In this document: positions 39,910 to 50,444 of the stretch, piece after piece
Numbering within the stretch: position 1 is the stretch's first letter
Layout of the letters: the number at the start of each line of letters is the position of its first letter
Source of the DNA: Gilliamella sp. B3022
Lineage (GTDB): Bacteria > Pseudomonadota > Gammaproteobacteria > Enterobacterales > Orbaceae
Length of the DNA: 64,000 nucleotides
Direction of reading: 5' to 3'
Assembly (NCBI RefSeq): GCF_028751545.1
Contig: NZ_CP071867.1
Location: 2,205,306 to 2,269,305 of the forward strand
Translations under genes and position numbers: made by a program
Notes under the pieces: model-generated
The model's database searches: none
What the model was told of the DNA's origin: nothing
The model's input: only the letters and a program-made list of their open reading frames with translations

Positions 39910-41748
39910 ATGTCGATAAAAGATCAGATTGAAGATGTTCTACACAATGTGTTTGGATATAAATCATTTAGAAATCAGCAGAAAGAAATTATTGAATCAA
40001 TTATCGATGGTCGAGATACATTAACAATTATACCAACTGGTGGGGGAAAATCGCTATGTTATCAAATTCCGGCAGTATTACTACCTAGTACTGCGTTAAT
40101 CATTTCCCCATTAATCTCATTAATGAAAGATCAGGTTGATCAACTGCTTGCTAACGGTATTCCAGCTGCTCTTCTCAATGCTACGCAGTCCTTGGCAGAA
40201 CAGCAAGAGGTAATAGATAAATATTTAAAACACTCGATAAAGTTATTATACATATCGCCTGAGAGACTTGCTGTAGGTTCATTTATTTCAATGATTCAAA
40301 GTCATCCTCCATCACTTATTGCTATTGATGAAGCCCACTGTATATCACAATGGGGGCATGATTTCAGGCCTGATTATCGACAACTTGGACAATTGTCCAC
40401 TCGGTTTCCTAACGTTCCAATTGTAGCGTTAACCGCAACAGCCGATAAGATGACACAAGCGGATATTATTCATCAATTACAGTTAGTCGATCCTTTGGTT
40501 GTTGTTCGTAGTTTTGATCGACCTAATATTCGATATACAGTTGTTGAAAAATTTAACTTAACAGAACAGGTAGTTTGTTTTATTGAAACTCAAAAAGGGA
40601 ATAGCGGTATAATTTATTGTTCGAGCCGTTCTAAAGTCGAAGATATGACGACTCGACTTGCAACTCGGGGATTTTCTGTTATTGCTTACCATGCTGGTCT
40701 TTCTTATAGTGAGCGTCAAAATGCTCAGGAAGCTTTTTTGAAAGATAATGTGCAAATCATTGTTGCTACTGTAGCATTTGGAATGGGTATTAATAAACCT
40801 AATGTTAGATTTGTTGTTCATGCTGATTGTCCTAGAACTATCGAAGCCTATTATCAAGAAACGGGCAGAGCGGGGCGAGATGGAGTACCAGCAGAAGCTA
40901 TTTTATTGTATAAAAAAAATGATTTGAATTGGTATTATCAACAAATCTCTGAAAAAACGGATGGGGTACATAAAGAAATTGAACAACATAAAATCGATGC
41001 TATGGAATCTTTTGCACAAAGTTTAACTTGTAGACGAATGGTTTTACTAAACTATTTTGGCGAAATAAGAAATGAGCCTTGCAATAATTGTGATATTTGT
41101 CTTTATCCTCCAGAACAGTATGATGGTTTAATTGATGCACAAAAAGTTTTATCTTGTATTTACCGAGTAGAACAACGTTATGGTGCACAATACATTGTTA
41201 ATGTCTTACGAGGTTCTGCTCGATCTCAAATTAAAGAAAATGGTCATGATAAGCTGTCTGTTTATGGTATTGGTAAAAGTCAATCGAGTAATTATTGGTT
41301 AAGTGTGATTCGACAATTAATTCACTTAGGTTATTTGGTTCAAAATATTTTAACTTCTTCAACTTTACCAACTTTACAACTGACTCAAGAAGCAAGAAAG
41401 TTACTTAGGGGTGAAATTCCATTATCCTTAGCCAAACCTCGTCTTGAAATTGTTAAAAAAAGCCGCTTAAATCGTTATGCTCGATCAATAAATATGACGG
41501 CAATGTTATCTTTTGAAGAACGTATTTTATTTAATAATCTTAAAAGATTACGTAAAGATATTGCTGATACTGAAGATGTTCCACCTTATATTATTTTTAG
41601 TGATGCAACATTATTAGAAATGGTACAAACAACGCCAGAAAGTAAAAAAGAACTGATTAATGTTACTGGAGTGGGAAAAATCAAATTGGAAAAATATGGA
41701 AATTTATTTTTAGAGGAAATTAAAGAATTTATAATAAAAAATATATAA
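39910..41748 (+). CDS. recQ: ATP-dependent DNA helicase RecQ
   Basis: This encodes 612 residues from the ATG at 39910; a TTG at 39880 would add a poor 10-residue extension (E. coli RecQ is 609). Walker A TGGGKS (43-48), DEAH (140-143) with [16 protein letters not shown], and motif [11 protein letters not shown] are present. A zinc-binding Cys set ([20 protein letters not shown]) and a C-terminal HRDC domain follow. It unwinds DNA 3' to 5' in recombination and fork repair. The 290 bp before it hold no other gene. Confidence 0.97.
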   Translation: MSIKDQIEDVLHNVFGYKSFRNQQKEIIESIIDGRDTLTIIPTGGGKSLCYQIPAVLLPSTALIISPLISLMKDQVDQLLANGIPAALLNATQSLAEQQEVIDKYLKHSIKLLYISPERLAVGSFISMIQSHPPSLIAIDEAHCISQWGHDFRPDYRQLGQLSTRFPNVPIVALTATADKMTQADIIHQLQLVDPLVVVRSFDRPNIRYTVVEKFNLTEQVVCFIETQKGNSGIIYCSSRSKVEDMTTRLATRGFSVIAYHAGLSYSERQNAQEAFLKDNVQIIVATVAFGMGINKPNVRFVVHADCPRTIEAYYQETGRAGRDGVPAEAILLYKKNDLNWYYQQISEKTDGVHKEIEQHKIDAMESFAQSLTCRRMVLLNYFGEIRNEPCNNCDICLYPPEQYDGLIDAQKVLSCIYRVEQRYGAQYIVNVLRGSARSQIKENGHDKLSVYGIGKSQSSNYWLSVIRQLIHLGYLVQNILTSSTLPTLQLTQEARKLLRGEIPLSLAKPRLEIVKKSRLNRYARSINMTAMLSFEERILFNNLKRLRKDIADTEDVPPYIIFSDATLLEMVQTTPESKKELINVTGVGKIKLEKYGNLFLEEIKEFIIKNI

Positions 41749-41837
41749 CTTGATGAATTCTTGACTATAATAACGATTAACGAAAAAATATAGTATTTCT
41801 AAAAAGTAAATCAAAAAATAGTAAAAATGGAGTTTTT

Positions 41838-43088
41838 ATGTCACCTATGAATGACATGCCACAAATGTTGGCATTAGTACTGTTACTGGCTATTCTTTAT
41901 CTTGGAGATATCGTTTCAATCCGCACCAAAGCATGGGTTCCTTCTGTATTTATTTGTGCAGTACTTTTTTTATTAGGGTACTGGACATTCTTTCCCGCCG
42001 ATATTGTAGCACGAGCAGGTATACCAACAGTGGTTGCTGTTATGTTTATGTATTTACTCATTGTCAACATGGGTACTCTTTTATCGGTTAGGGAATTATT
42101 ATTACAATGGAAAACCATCTTAATTACTCTTGCTGGAATTTTTGGCATTATCATTGTGTCTATTATAATTGGTTATCTATTTTTTGATTTTAATACAGTA
42201 GTTGTTGCTATTCCTCCTTTAGTGGGTGGTATTGTTTCAGCAATTATTATGGCAAATGGTGCAACCCAAGCTGGATTGCCAGATTTGGCCGTCTTTGCCA
42301 TTATTATTTATGTGATGCAAGGATTTATCGGTTATCCCCTTACTTCCATTATGCTTAAGCGAGAAGGACGAAAAATTTTAAAACAATATCATGCAGGCAC
42401 TTGGCAGATAAGTAATGATTCAAAATCATCCATTGATAAACAACAAGCGATATCGTCGGATGAAAATCCAATGCCAAGTTTATTTGCAAAAATTCCTGCT
42501 AGCTACAATTCATCGTATTTTATTTTTTTACGTATTGCGGTCATCGGTTTATTGGCTTACTTAGTTTCTGAAGTTTTTAAACCAATTATGAGTGTCAGCC
42601 CTTTTGTATTATGTTTGTTATTTGGTGTGATTGCTGCAACTTTTGGTTTTTTAGAACGCCATCCATTAAAAAAAGCAGGTGGGTTTGGAATTACTGTGAT
42701 GGGGTTGATGTTGTTTATTTTCGATACTTTAAGCCGAGCCACACCTGAAATGCTTGTACGTTTGCTAACTCCCTTAATTATCTTCATTTTATCTGCAGTT
42801 GTCGGGATGTTCATTTGTTCGGTTGTTGTGGGTAAGATATTAAAAGTGAGTAAAGAATTAGCTTTTTCAATTGCACTTACAGCATTGTATGGTTTTCCTG
42901 CTGATTACATCATTACTAATGAAGTTATTAATAATTTAACTAGAGATCCAAAAGAAAAAGAAGTGCTAACCAGTCATATGTTACCACCAATGTTGATTGG
43001 AGGATTTATATCCGTAACCATCGTTTCAGTCGTATTAGCAGGTATTATGGTGAATATGATAGTAGGACCTGCAACGATAATAAATTGA
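41838..43088 (+). CDS. Multi-pass inner-membrane protein, likely transporter
   Basis: This encodes 416 residues with about 11-12 hydrophobic helices. A cytoplasmic loop lies at about 175-215 (KREGRKILKQYHAGT). Helices carry Gly-rich turns such as IPPLVGGIVSAIIMANGATQ and a late FPADYIITNEVINNL. These suggest a secondary transporter with inverted halves, like the GltS or 2-hydroxycarboxylate groups, but I cannot place it firmly. It is followed after 183 bp by an M20 amidohydrolase on the same strand, so it may import or export that enzyme's substrate or product. Confidence 0.65.
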   Translation: MSPMNDMPQMLALVLLLAILYLGDIVSIRTKAWVPSVFICAVLFLLGYWTFFPADIVARAGIPTVVAVMFMYLLIVNMGTLLSVRELLLQWKTILITLAGIFGIIIVSIIIGYLFFDFNTVVVAIPPLVGGIVSAIIMANGATQAGLPDLAVFAIIIYVMQGFIGYPLTSIMLKREGRKILKQYHAGTWQISNDSKSSIDKQQAISSDENPMPSLFAKIPASYNSSYFIFLRIAVIGLLAYLVSEVFKPIMSVSPFVLCLLFGVIAATFGFLERHPLKKAGGFGITVMGLMLFIFDTLSRATPEMLVRLLTPLIIFILSAVVGMFICSVVVGKILKVSKELAFSIALTALYGFPADYIITNEVINNLTRDPKEKEVLTSHMLPPMLIGGFISVTIVSVVLAGIMVNMIVGPATIIN

Positions 43089-43271
43089 ATATAATAGAAA
43101 AACAGTATTTGTAATGTAATAAATCATTATAAAATCTAACAAATCTAAATAAATACGTTAATTAAAAATGACTTGTAGCGTAAAAAAGATTAATAATATT
43201 TATTTGATGACAGCAAGAAAATATCTAATTTAATCAAAAAGATAATTAATAGAAATATTGAAGGCAGTGAA

Positions 43272-44450
43272 ATGACGAATAAAAACATAAAAAAATTAAT
43301 ACAACAAAATCTTGATGAGATGGTCGCTTTTCGTCGCGATCTTCATCGTCATCCAGAATTACCATGGGAAGAGTTTAGAACCACAGATAGAATAGCTCAA
43401 GAATTAGATAAAATAGGAATTGCCTATCGTCGTACTGAGCCTACAGGTATTATTGCTGAAATTGAAGGAGGCAAGCCAGGTAAAAGAATCTTACTCAGAG
43501 CAGATATTGATGCTTTACCTGTACAAGAGCTTAGTGAAAACATTGATTATAAATCAATGTTTGATGGTAAAATGCACGCTTGCGGTCACGATACTCATGC
43601 ATCAATGTTACTGGCAGCTGCAAGAGTGCTTTATAAAATTCGTGAGCAATTAAAAGGTAATGTAAGGCTTGTTTTTCAACCTGCTGAAGAAATAGCTCAA
43701 GGTGCCAAAAGCATGGTTAAACAAGGTGTGCTTGATGGTATAGATAGTGCATTTGGTATGCATATTTGGTCACAGATGCCTGTTGGTAAAATATCTTGTG
43801 TAGTCGGTTCGAGTTTTGCTTCTGCTGATTTGTTGACTGTGCGTTTTAAAGGAAGAGGGGGGCATGGCTCTATGCCACATGACACTGTTGATGCGGTAAT
43901 GGTCGCTTCTGCATTTGTTATGAATGTTCAATCTATTGTTTCGCGCGAAATATCACCGCTTGATCCTGCTGTTGTTACAATCGGTCGTATGGATGTAGGT
44001 ACCCGTTTTAATGTAATTGCTGAAAATGCGGTATTAGAAGGAACGGTACGTTGCTTTAATATTACTGTACGTGACAAAATTGAATCGGCAATTCGACGTT
44101 ATGCTAATCAAATTGCCGCAATGTACCGAGCAACAGCAGAAGTAGAATATATCTATGGCACCCTACCTGTTATTAATGATAAAGAAAGCGCATTACTAGC
44201 ACAAAAAGTAATTGTCGAATCATTTGGTGAACAGGCACTTTATTTTGAGGCACCAACTACAGGGGGGGAGGATTTTAGTTACTATACGGAAAATATACCA
44301 GGTGCTTTTGCTTTAGTTGGTTCGGGTAATCCTGATAAAGATACACAGTGGCCACATCATCATGGATGTTTTAACGTGGATGAAGATGGTATGGCATTAG
44401 GTACTGAACTCTATGCTCAGTATGCTTGGTCTTATTTAAATCAAAATTAA
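43272..44450 (+). CDS. M20D-type amidohydrolase
   Basis: This encodes 392 residues with GAAGG before the ATG. It has the M20 metal motifs: RADIDALPVQE (about 76-86), MHACGHDTHASM (about 101-112), QPAEE (about 138-142), a dimerisation domain with GRGGHGSMPH, and GGEDFSYY near 335. These enzymes cleave N-acyl amino acids, hippurate or related amides; the substrate here is not determined. The upstream membrane protein is its likely partner. Confidence 0.9.
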   Translation: MTNKNIKKLIQQNLDEMVAFRRDLHRHPELPWEEFRTTDRIAQELDKIGIAYRRTEPTGIIAEIEGGKPGKRILLRADIDALPVQELSENIDYKSMFDGKMHACGHDTHASMLLAAARVLYKIREQLKGNVRLVFQPAEEIAQGAKSMVKQGVLDGIDSAFGMHIWSQMPVGKISCVVGSSFASADLLTVRFKGRGGHGSMPHDTVDAVMVASAFVMNVQSIVSREISPLDPAVVTIGRMDVGTRFNVIAENAVLEGTVRCFNITVRDKIESAIRRYANQIAAMYRATAEVEYIYGTLPVINDKESALLAQKVIVESFGEQALYFEAPTTGGEDFSYYTENIPGAFALVGSGNPDKDTQWPHHHGCFNVDEDGMALGTELYAQYAWSYLNQN

Positions 44451-44764
44451 ATTTGTAAAAAAGTTTTAGGCTAGCTATACCTTTAAGTTAAAAATACTAC
44501 TTTTAGTATAGCTTGCCTTGTGTTAGTCAGAATGATAAAGATTTATTTTTTTGAATTATAACTACATTAGTAATTTTAATATGGCACGAATATATAAACT
44601 CAATGAGTTATACTATTTGTGGTACTCATTTTAGAGTATCTTTGCTTCATTGCGAACATTATACTATTGAAAATTCGTTTCCATATTTTATCCAGATCTG
44701 AGATCACAAATCATTGTTACTAATTTACTTTCTTCAAAAAATGTTATGAATAATTTATTATGTA
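44451..44764. terminator. Intergenic region with a long hairpin
   Basis: GGCTAGCTATAC (44469-44480) pairs with GTATAGCTTGCC (44506-44517) at 11 of 12 positions, a likely end for the amidohydrolase transcript although the T-run is short. The rest (44530-44764) is AT-rich with no gene seen. Confidence 0.5.
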
Positions 44765-45769
44765 TTAATTAAATAGAGATTCATCAATACTTGGAAAGAA
44801 AGGTTTTATTATGTTATATAAGTGATCGGCTTGTTTGGTATTGCCCGCATATTTGGCTGCGAGTCTTGCGTAACACCCACATGGCCAGTTCTTTCTTTTA
44901 CTTTTTTCAAAGCAATCATATAATGTCTCATACACTTCAACGAGTGTGATGTCTGTGTTACTAATTTTTATAGTATCAATATTTGGTTGCGTAAAATGCT
45001 TAAGTAAAATAGCTCGGGCTAAATAATAAATAATATAATAATCCGATTCTGAGATCTTCTGTCTTTTACTCCAAAGTGATATACCAATGGAAATTACTTC
45101 ATCATGTTTAAATTGCATAGCAAGTGAACAGAATTTACTGAGGGAAAAATCAGGATGAATCAGGGCTGGAAGCGTTTCGGTAATGTTGCGCGTCCATACT
45201 ATTCCTGTTTTTATTATTTTGGCCGGAGAGCCAGCAATCATTGAAAAATCAATAAATGATCCATTAACAAGAGTTCCAGCTCCAACAACGCAGCCTTTAT
45301 TGATTCTTGCACCTTTTAATATAATCGTATCGCGTGCTAACCAAACTTTATCTTCAATGACAACATCTTTAGAACGATTTATTCTTTTGCCAGTTTGCCT
45401 ATCAAAAATACCATGCATGTCTGAATTGTAGATCCTACAATTAGCAAATAAACAGTCGTCACCGATAGAAATTGCACCATTTTCTGCTACATGTATGAAA
45501 ATCATATCATTACAAATCAACCCATTACCTATAGTTAATTTGCAGTTTGATTCAATGATAATTCGACCTCTTAATTCACACAGATCGCCAATTTCTAACT
45601 CTCCACCGTTCCGAATTGTTATCGATGCTGAATTAAACTTAGTTCCATAACCTATTTTTATTTTTGGTTTGGACTCTGAATATTCAATATAGGATGAATA
45701 CATCTCAATCCCGTTTGAAATTTCAAACGGAATGTCAGAATTATTTTTTAGTGTTGTTAAAATATTCAA
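44765..45769 (-). CDS. Hexapeptide-repeat acyltransferase with a C-terminal helical domain
   Basis: This encodes 334 residues. Residues about 30-190 form a left-handed beta-helix (GGELEIGDLCELRGRIIIES, then DKVWLARDTIILKGARINKG and SMIAGSPAKIIKTG), typical of LbH acyltransferases acting on polysaccharides. The last 120 residues are helical (HDEVISIGISLWSKRQKI) and resemble a small repeat or partner-binding domain. It stands alone between the amidohydrolase and dnaX. It probably modifies a surface glycan; the acceptor is unknown. Confidence 0.75.
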   Translation of the reverse strand: MNILTTLKNNSDIPFEISNGIEMYSSYIEYSESKPKIKIGYGTKFNSASITIRNGGELEIGDLCELRGRIIIESNCKLTIGNGLICNDMIFIHVAENGAISIGDDCLFANCRIYNSDMHGIFDRQTGKRINRSKDVVIEDKVWLARDTIILKGARINKGCVVGAGTLVNGSFIDFSMIAGSPAKIIKTGIVWTRNITETLPALIHPDFSLSKFCSLAMQFKHDEVISIGISLWSKRQKISESDYYIIYYLARAILLKHFTQPNIDTIKISNTDITLVEVYETLYDCFEKSKRKNWPCGCYARLAAKYAGNTKQADHLYNIIKPFFPSIDESLFN

Positions 45770-46109
45770 AATTTTTTAATATCAAAGTGAAAATATTCCT
45801 AAAATATCATATCATATGAAAACTGTACATATCTCGGTTACGAGATCTTAACTGTTAGTTAATAGTGATTGGCTTATTTTTTATTAAATAAGGATTTTTT
45901 AGTGATCAGAATTTATCATTTACAATTTTATTCAGCCTGAGAGTGAAGTAATCAATTAATTTCTATTTTGTAAAAAGTTTCAGAATAAGCTTACATTTAT
46001 GTAAAAACCAGTTGTCCAATATTAAGTCGGTTATTGGCTTGTTGCAGACTAATTTAGGACTTTATGCTATGATAAAAACCAATTTCATTCATAAAAAGTA
46101 ATGGTGATT
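45770..46109. other. Upstream region of dnaX
   Basis: No ORF is seen. An extended -10-like TGCTATGAT lies at about 46068-46076, 35-40 bp before the dnaX ATG. The -35 region is not clear. The part near 45770-45900 probably contains the promoter of the divergent acyltransferase gene. Confidence 0.5.
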
Positions 46110-48175
46110 ATGAGTTATCAAGTTCTAGCACGTAAATGGCGACCAAAATCATTTTCAGAAGTGGTAGGTCAGCAGCATGTTTTAAAAATTTTATCTAATG
46201 CGCTATCTCTAGAACGAGTTCATCATGCTTATCTATTTTCAGGTACTCGAGGCGTTGGAAAAACATCTATTGCTCGTTTATTAGCAAAAGGTTTAAACTG
46301 CGAAACGGGCATAACAGCCACACCTTGTAGTGTATGTGATAATTGCCGTGATATTGAGTTAGGACGCTTTGTTGATCTACTTGAAATCGATGCTGCTTCT
46401 AGGACTAAAGTAGAAGATACTAGAGAGATCTTGGATAATATTCAATATCTCCCTACTAAAGGTCGATTTAAAATTTATCTCATTGATGAAGTGCATATGT
46501 TATCACGCAGTAGCTTTAATGCACTACTTAAAACATTAGAAGAACCACCAGAACATGTCAAATTTTTGTTAGCCACAACTGATCCCCAAAAATTACCAAT
46601 AACTATATTGTCGCGCTGCTTGCATTTACATTTAAATGTACTTGATACTTCGCTAATTGCTGGGCAACTTTCTCATATTTTAAAATTGGAGCAGATTAAA
46701 AGCGATCCTAAAGCTATTTCGTTATTGGCTAAAGCCGCGAATGGCAGTATGCGTGATGCATTAAGCTTAACGGACCAAGCCATTGCACTTGGTAATGGTG
46801 AAGTTGATGCTGCATCAGTTAAGATGATGTTAGGTACTCTTGATAAATCTATCCCTTTTTCACTGATTGAAGCACTTTACCATAATGAAGGTAATACCTT
46901 AATGCAGCATATTGATATGGCAGCTACGCAAGGTGCAAATTGGGATTGTTTGTTAGCAGAAAGTATTGCACTTTTACATCAAATAGCTCTGTTGCAAGTT
47001 GTACCAACGGCATTAGGTGATTACATAGACCAAGAAGAGCGTATTCGTTTTTTAGCAAAGCATATGGCGCCAAACGATGTACAGTTATATTACCAAATCC
47101 TATTAATGGGTAGAAAGGATTTGGCATTTGCTCCTGATAAAAAAATTGGCACTGAAATGAGCTTTTTACGTGCTTTAGCTTTCATGCCTAAAAATATTAA
47201 TAAAACTACAGAACCTAAATCCAATATTAAGCCACAGGTTGAGTTACGAGATGTACCTGAACCAAAGTCTCAGTTACAATCCACTCAATTTTTATCAAAA
47301 AAAAGAGCAATGCAGAGTCTAAATCTCACTTAATTTCAGATCAAAATAACAATATATTGATTGACTCTCAGCCTATGCCTGTTGAACATTCAAGTGTTCA
47401 AGATGTATCGATTCCCGATGATGCATCATCTGTTACAAAAAATATATTAGAAATGCGAATGCAATTATTGAAAGGGGAACAAAAAACAAAAAAGTTTAAA
47501 TCCAAAGTTGAGTCATTAGATCCAAAAACCGAGATAATCCATTCACCAATATCTTATGCTAAAAACATTTCTCAACTTACTGATAATACACAAGTAGAGT
47601 TAAAAACTATTGATAAAGATGAAAGTGACAACGAAACCCAAGAAGTCATTACTGCTGAAAATTATCAGTGGCAAGCTTGCGGTTATGTTGAGACTAAAGA
47701 TGATTTAATTATTGACACTAAAACGTTCCGGGAATCGCTCAATGGAGATAAAACTCCTGCAATAACGAAAAAATTAATTGAGGAAACGGCACAAAAAGAT
47801 GCATGGTGTGCTGAAATAGAACGGCTAGATTTATCGCCGTTAATCAGACAAATTGTTAGTAATTCATTTATTGAACAAATTGATGAAAATAATATTATTT
47901 TACATATGCGCTCAGCGTTAAAACATCTGGTTAACTCATCTTGTAATGTGACTAAAATAGAAAAAATTTTAGCTAATCATCGTCAACGAGCATTAAAAGT
48001 AAAGATTATTCTAGATGATAATAAGAATAATAAAACGCCTTTAGAAATGCGTGAAGATCTGTATCAACAAAAGCTTACACAAGCTAAAGTGACCATAAAT
48101 GAAGATCCAAAAGTGTCGATGATCTGTCAATATTTTGAAGCGAAGATTGATGAGGCGAGTATTCGTCCTGTATAA
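46110..48175 (+). CDS. dnaX: DNA polymerase III tau/gamma subunits, two frames joined by -1 frameshift
   Basis: The first frame (46110-47333, 407 residues) holds the clamp-loader ATPase: Walker A GTRGVGKT (45-52), zinc Cys64/73/76/79, DEVH (126-129) and sensor motifs, giving the gamma-like form. The -1 frame from 47303 to 48175 adds 290 residues, making a 688-residue tau with a charged linker and a C-terminal domain (WCAEIERLDLSPLIRQIVSN) that binds DnaB and Pol III alpha. The start MSYQVLARKWRP at 46110 matches E. coli; the ATG nine bases earlier is less likely. The split is the known dnaX recoding, not a broken gene. Confidence 0.93.
47297..47304 (+). other. dnaX A8 slippery site
   Basis: Eight As in the context TCA-AAA-AAA-AGA allow A-AAA-AAA slippage by one base back into the tau frame. 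In the original frame, translation stops at TAA 47331-47333, nine codons later. E. coli uses A-AAA-AAG; a longer A-run such as this could also slip at transcription, as in Thermus. Confidence 0.85.
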
Positions 48176-48209
48176 TTATGGGCTAAATTTTTTTTAATGA
48201 GGAATAAAT

Positions 48210-48548
48210 ATGTTTTCAGGCGGAAAAGGTGGTTTAGGTAATTTAATGAAGCAAGCTCAACAAATGCAAGCAAAAATGCAACAAGCACAGGAAGAAATTG
48301 CTAAATTAGAGGTGACGGGTGAATCAGGTGCAGGATTGGTTAAAGTTACTATAAATGGTGCACATAACTGTAAACGTGTTGAAATTGATCCTTCTTTAGT
48401 TACTGAAGATGACAAAGAAATGCTGGAGGATCTGATTGCCGCAGCATACAATGATGCAACCCGTCGTTTAGATGATGCTCAAAAAGAACGCATGGCTCAA
48501 GTGACTGGTGGTATGCAATTACCTCCCGGTTTTAAAATGCCATTTTAA
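48210..48548 (+). CDS. ybaB: Nucleoid-associated protein YbaB/EbfC
   Basis: This encodes 112 residues. [20 protein letters not shown] then [20 protein letters not shown] is the YbaB hallmark, and the C-terminus ends [10 protein letters not shown]. It binds DNA as a dimer. The dnaX-ybaB order is conserved in gammaproteobacteria. recR, which usually follows, is not here. Confidence 0.97.
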   Translation: MFSGGKGGLGNLMKQAQQMQAKMQQAQEEIAKLEVTGESGAGLVKVTINGAHNCKRVEIDPSLVTEDDKEMLEDLIAAAYNDATRRLDDAQKERMAQVTGGMQLPPGFKMPF

Positions 48549-48613
48549 ACAATCTTTATTTGCTATAATAAATATTTTGAATTTGAATTGATTTAATTTC
48601 AGAATTCAAATAG

Positions 48614-48650
48614 GCAGAAAGAACAATACTAATTTCTTTCTGCTTAATTT
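48614..48650. terminator. Convergent terminator after ybaB
   Basis: A perfect 10-bp stem GCAGAAAGAA/TTCTTTCTGC with a 10-base loop, then T-rich sequence. It ends ybaB and probably also the opposite gene. Confidence 0.75.
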
Positions 48651-48657
48651 GATAGAA

Positions 48658-49464
48658 TTATTTACCAATAAAAATAAAATCATTAACTAATTTTTCATTA
48701 TCATAAGTCATATCGCTTAACCTTTTTTTAAAAATTTCACACAAATCGTGTATCGAAATTTCCTTGACTTTGACATTATCATAATCATTTATTTCTTTGC
48801 TTTCACCTTTGGTTACAATCCAGACTTGTTTATTTTTACCTGTAAGTACCATTGTTTTTGGTGTAATACCACCATCAATTTTTTTTATGTTGAATGTCAG
48901 TTGTGATTTTTGGTTAAGCTTATTAATATAATTTTCTATTTGTTCTTCTTTATAAGATTCAAAATCGCTTTTCAATGTACAGTCATACATTACGGCTAAA
49001 TTATCAATAATAAAAAAACCATCAGCTTTACCTGCTTGGCAGTCGCGATCGAATTGAAATATTTTATTTAAACCAATTAATTTTAATAAATCAAATACTG
49101 AATCTTCAAATGCAATAGGATCTGTTATGGATTTGATTTGTAGCACAGAATCAATTAAACGAGTTTTATAAGATTTAGCATCAATATTATTCTCCAATGA
49201 ATTATCATCAGACAAATTCTGCTCATTATTTTTTGTTTCTTGATTATTTAAAAGTTTAATGTTCGTGGCGAATCTTATTCCTGAGTCTTTTTCATTAGCT
49301 GTAAAAGTAACTCGAGAGCCTATTTTCAATTCATCAATGTTTAAATTACTTAAATCTTTTTTTGTAAAATAATAATCATTTTTTTCATCTAATGCTCTTA
49401 TAAATCCATAATAGCTGTCTTCATTATTTTTATCCGGATACAGGTTTTTGATTTGACTAATCAC
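48658..49464 (-). CDS. OB/cold-shock-like domain fused to a possible PD-(D/E)XK nuclease
   Basis: This encodes 268 residues with AAGGAGCC upstream of the ATG. Residues about 15-72 (YYGFIRALDEKNDYYFTKKD then LKIGSRVTFTANEKDSG) look like a cold-shock or OB-fold domain. After a 30-residue Asn-rich linker, residues about 115-200 follow a restriction-endonuclease-like pattern: helix with Glu120 (IAFEDSVFDLLKLIGL), then KADGFFII (Asp148) and YDCTLK (Asp161...Lys165). The last motif is non-canonical. It is transcribed alone against the core genes. It may be a defence or RNA/DNA-processing enzyme; I know no named family. Confidence 0.55.
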   Translation of the reverse strand: MISQIKNLYPDKNNEDSYYGFIRALDEKNDYYFTKKDLSNLNIDELKIGSRVTFTANEKDSGIRFATNIKLLNNQETKNNEQNLSDDNSLENNIDAKSYKTRLIDSVLQIKSITDPIAFEDSVFDLLKLIGLNKIFQFDRDCQAGKADGFFIIDNLAVMYDCTLKSDFESYKEEQIENYINKLNQKSQLTFNIKKIDGGITPKTMVLTGKNKQVWIVTKGESKEINDYDNVKVKEISIHDLCEIFKKRLSDMTYDNEKLVNDFIFIGK

Positions 49465-49822
49465 GTATAAGGCTCCTTAATAGCTTGAGGTGTTCTAAAA
49501 AAATAAATAACTCAACTGCTTAATTGATAGTCAATACTATAAATACATTTGGCGATATTTACCAGTATTATGTATATAAATATCTAATATAAATCATCTA
49601 TTTCAATGTTAATTAAAGGATTTAAAAACCATTTGCCTGTCTATTTATACAGTTTTTCTTTATTAATTTTTTTCTATCAGGTAAACTAACTGATAAAGAA
49701 TTCAAATTTTTGCTACCATTGCTTTGCAAATTGAACCTAATTTTCAAACAATAAAAATTATCAAATATTGTGTTTTTTAGCTATAACTTGTGTAACTAAC
49801 ATCGGATTATTAAGGATAAATT
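49465..49822. other. Region between the nuclease-like gene and ruvA
   Basis: No ORF is seen. It contains the LexA-like box at 49637-49652 and an AT-rich ruvA leader. The promoter of the opposite gene should lie near 49465-49550. Confidence 0.6.
49637..49652 (+). promoter_or_regulatory. LexA (SOS) box upstream of ruvAB
   Basis: CTGTCTATTTATACAG fits CTG-N10-CAG, the gammaproteobacterial LexA consensus, with an AT-rich centre. It lies 171 bp before ruvA. ruvAB is a known SOS operon in E. coli, which supports function. Confidence 0.72.
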
Positions 49823-50431
49823 GTGATAGGTCGTCTACGTGGAACCATTATTGAAAAGCAACCTCCTAAAGTGTTAATTGAAGTTCGTGGAGTCGGTTAC
49901 GAGGTTTTTATGCCAATGACCTGTTTTTATGAATTACCGGAAAATGGTCAAGAGGTTATTGTATTAACCCATTTTGCCGTACGTGAAGATGCTCAAGTAT
50001 TGTATGGTTTTAATCAAGAACAAGAGCGAGAACTATTTCGTGAGTTAATTAAAGTTAATGGTGTTGGTCCAAAATTGGCATTAGCGATTTTATCTGGTAT
50101 GTCAGCTCAACAATTTATCAATGCGGTGGAGCAGGGAGAAATTAAGACTTTAGTGAAGTTGCCTGGGGTCGGGAACAAAACAGCTGAACGTTTGATTGTC
50201 GAAATGAAAGATCGTCTTAAACGTTTTTCTAAAGAACTGTCACCAATGAGCACTATGATTGAAACGAATAGTGTTAATAAATCATCCAATCAAATTGAAA
50301 GCGAAGCAGTGTCAGCACTTATTGCATTAGGTTATAAACCACAAGAAGCCAGTCGTATTATCAATAAAGTTATAGAGCCTAATATGGACTGTGAAACACT
50401 CATTCGCGAAGCTTTGAAAGCAGCATTATAA
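49823..50431 (+). CDS. ruvA: Holliday junction branch migration protein RuvA
   Basis: This encodes 202 residues from a GTG start eight bases after [25 protein letters not shown] is the standard RuvA opening. Helix-hairpin-helix motifs ([25 protein letters not shown]) lie at about 70-130, and domain III ([17 protein letters not shown]) is at the end. The tetramer binds four-way junctions and loads RuvB, encoded 13 bp downstream. Confidence 0.97.
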   Translation: MIGRLRGTIIEKQPPKVLIEVRGVGYEVFMPMTCFYELPENGQEVIVLTHFAVREDAQVLYGFNQEQERELFRELIKVNGVGPKLALAILSGMSAQQFINAVEQGEIKTLVKLPGVGNKTAERLIVEMKDRLKRFSKELSPMSTMIETNSVNKSSNQIESEAVSALIALGYKPQEASRIINKVIEPNMDCETLIREALKAAL

Positions 50432-50444
50432 ATAGGGATTCAGT

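Noticed and set aside
46110-48175. dnaX broken into two pseudogene fragments
   Set aside because: The two frames join exactly at an A8 slippery site and all domains are intact, as expected for normal dnaX recoding.
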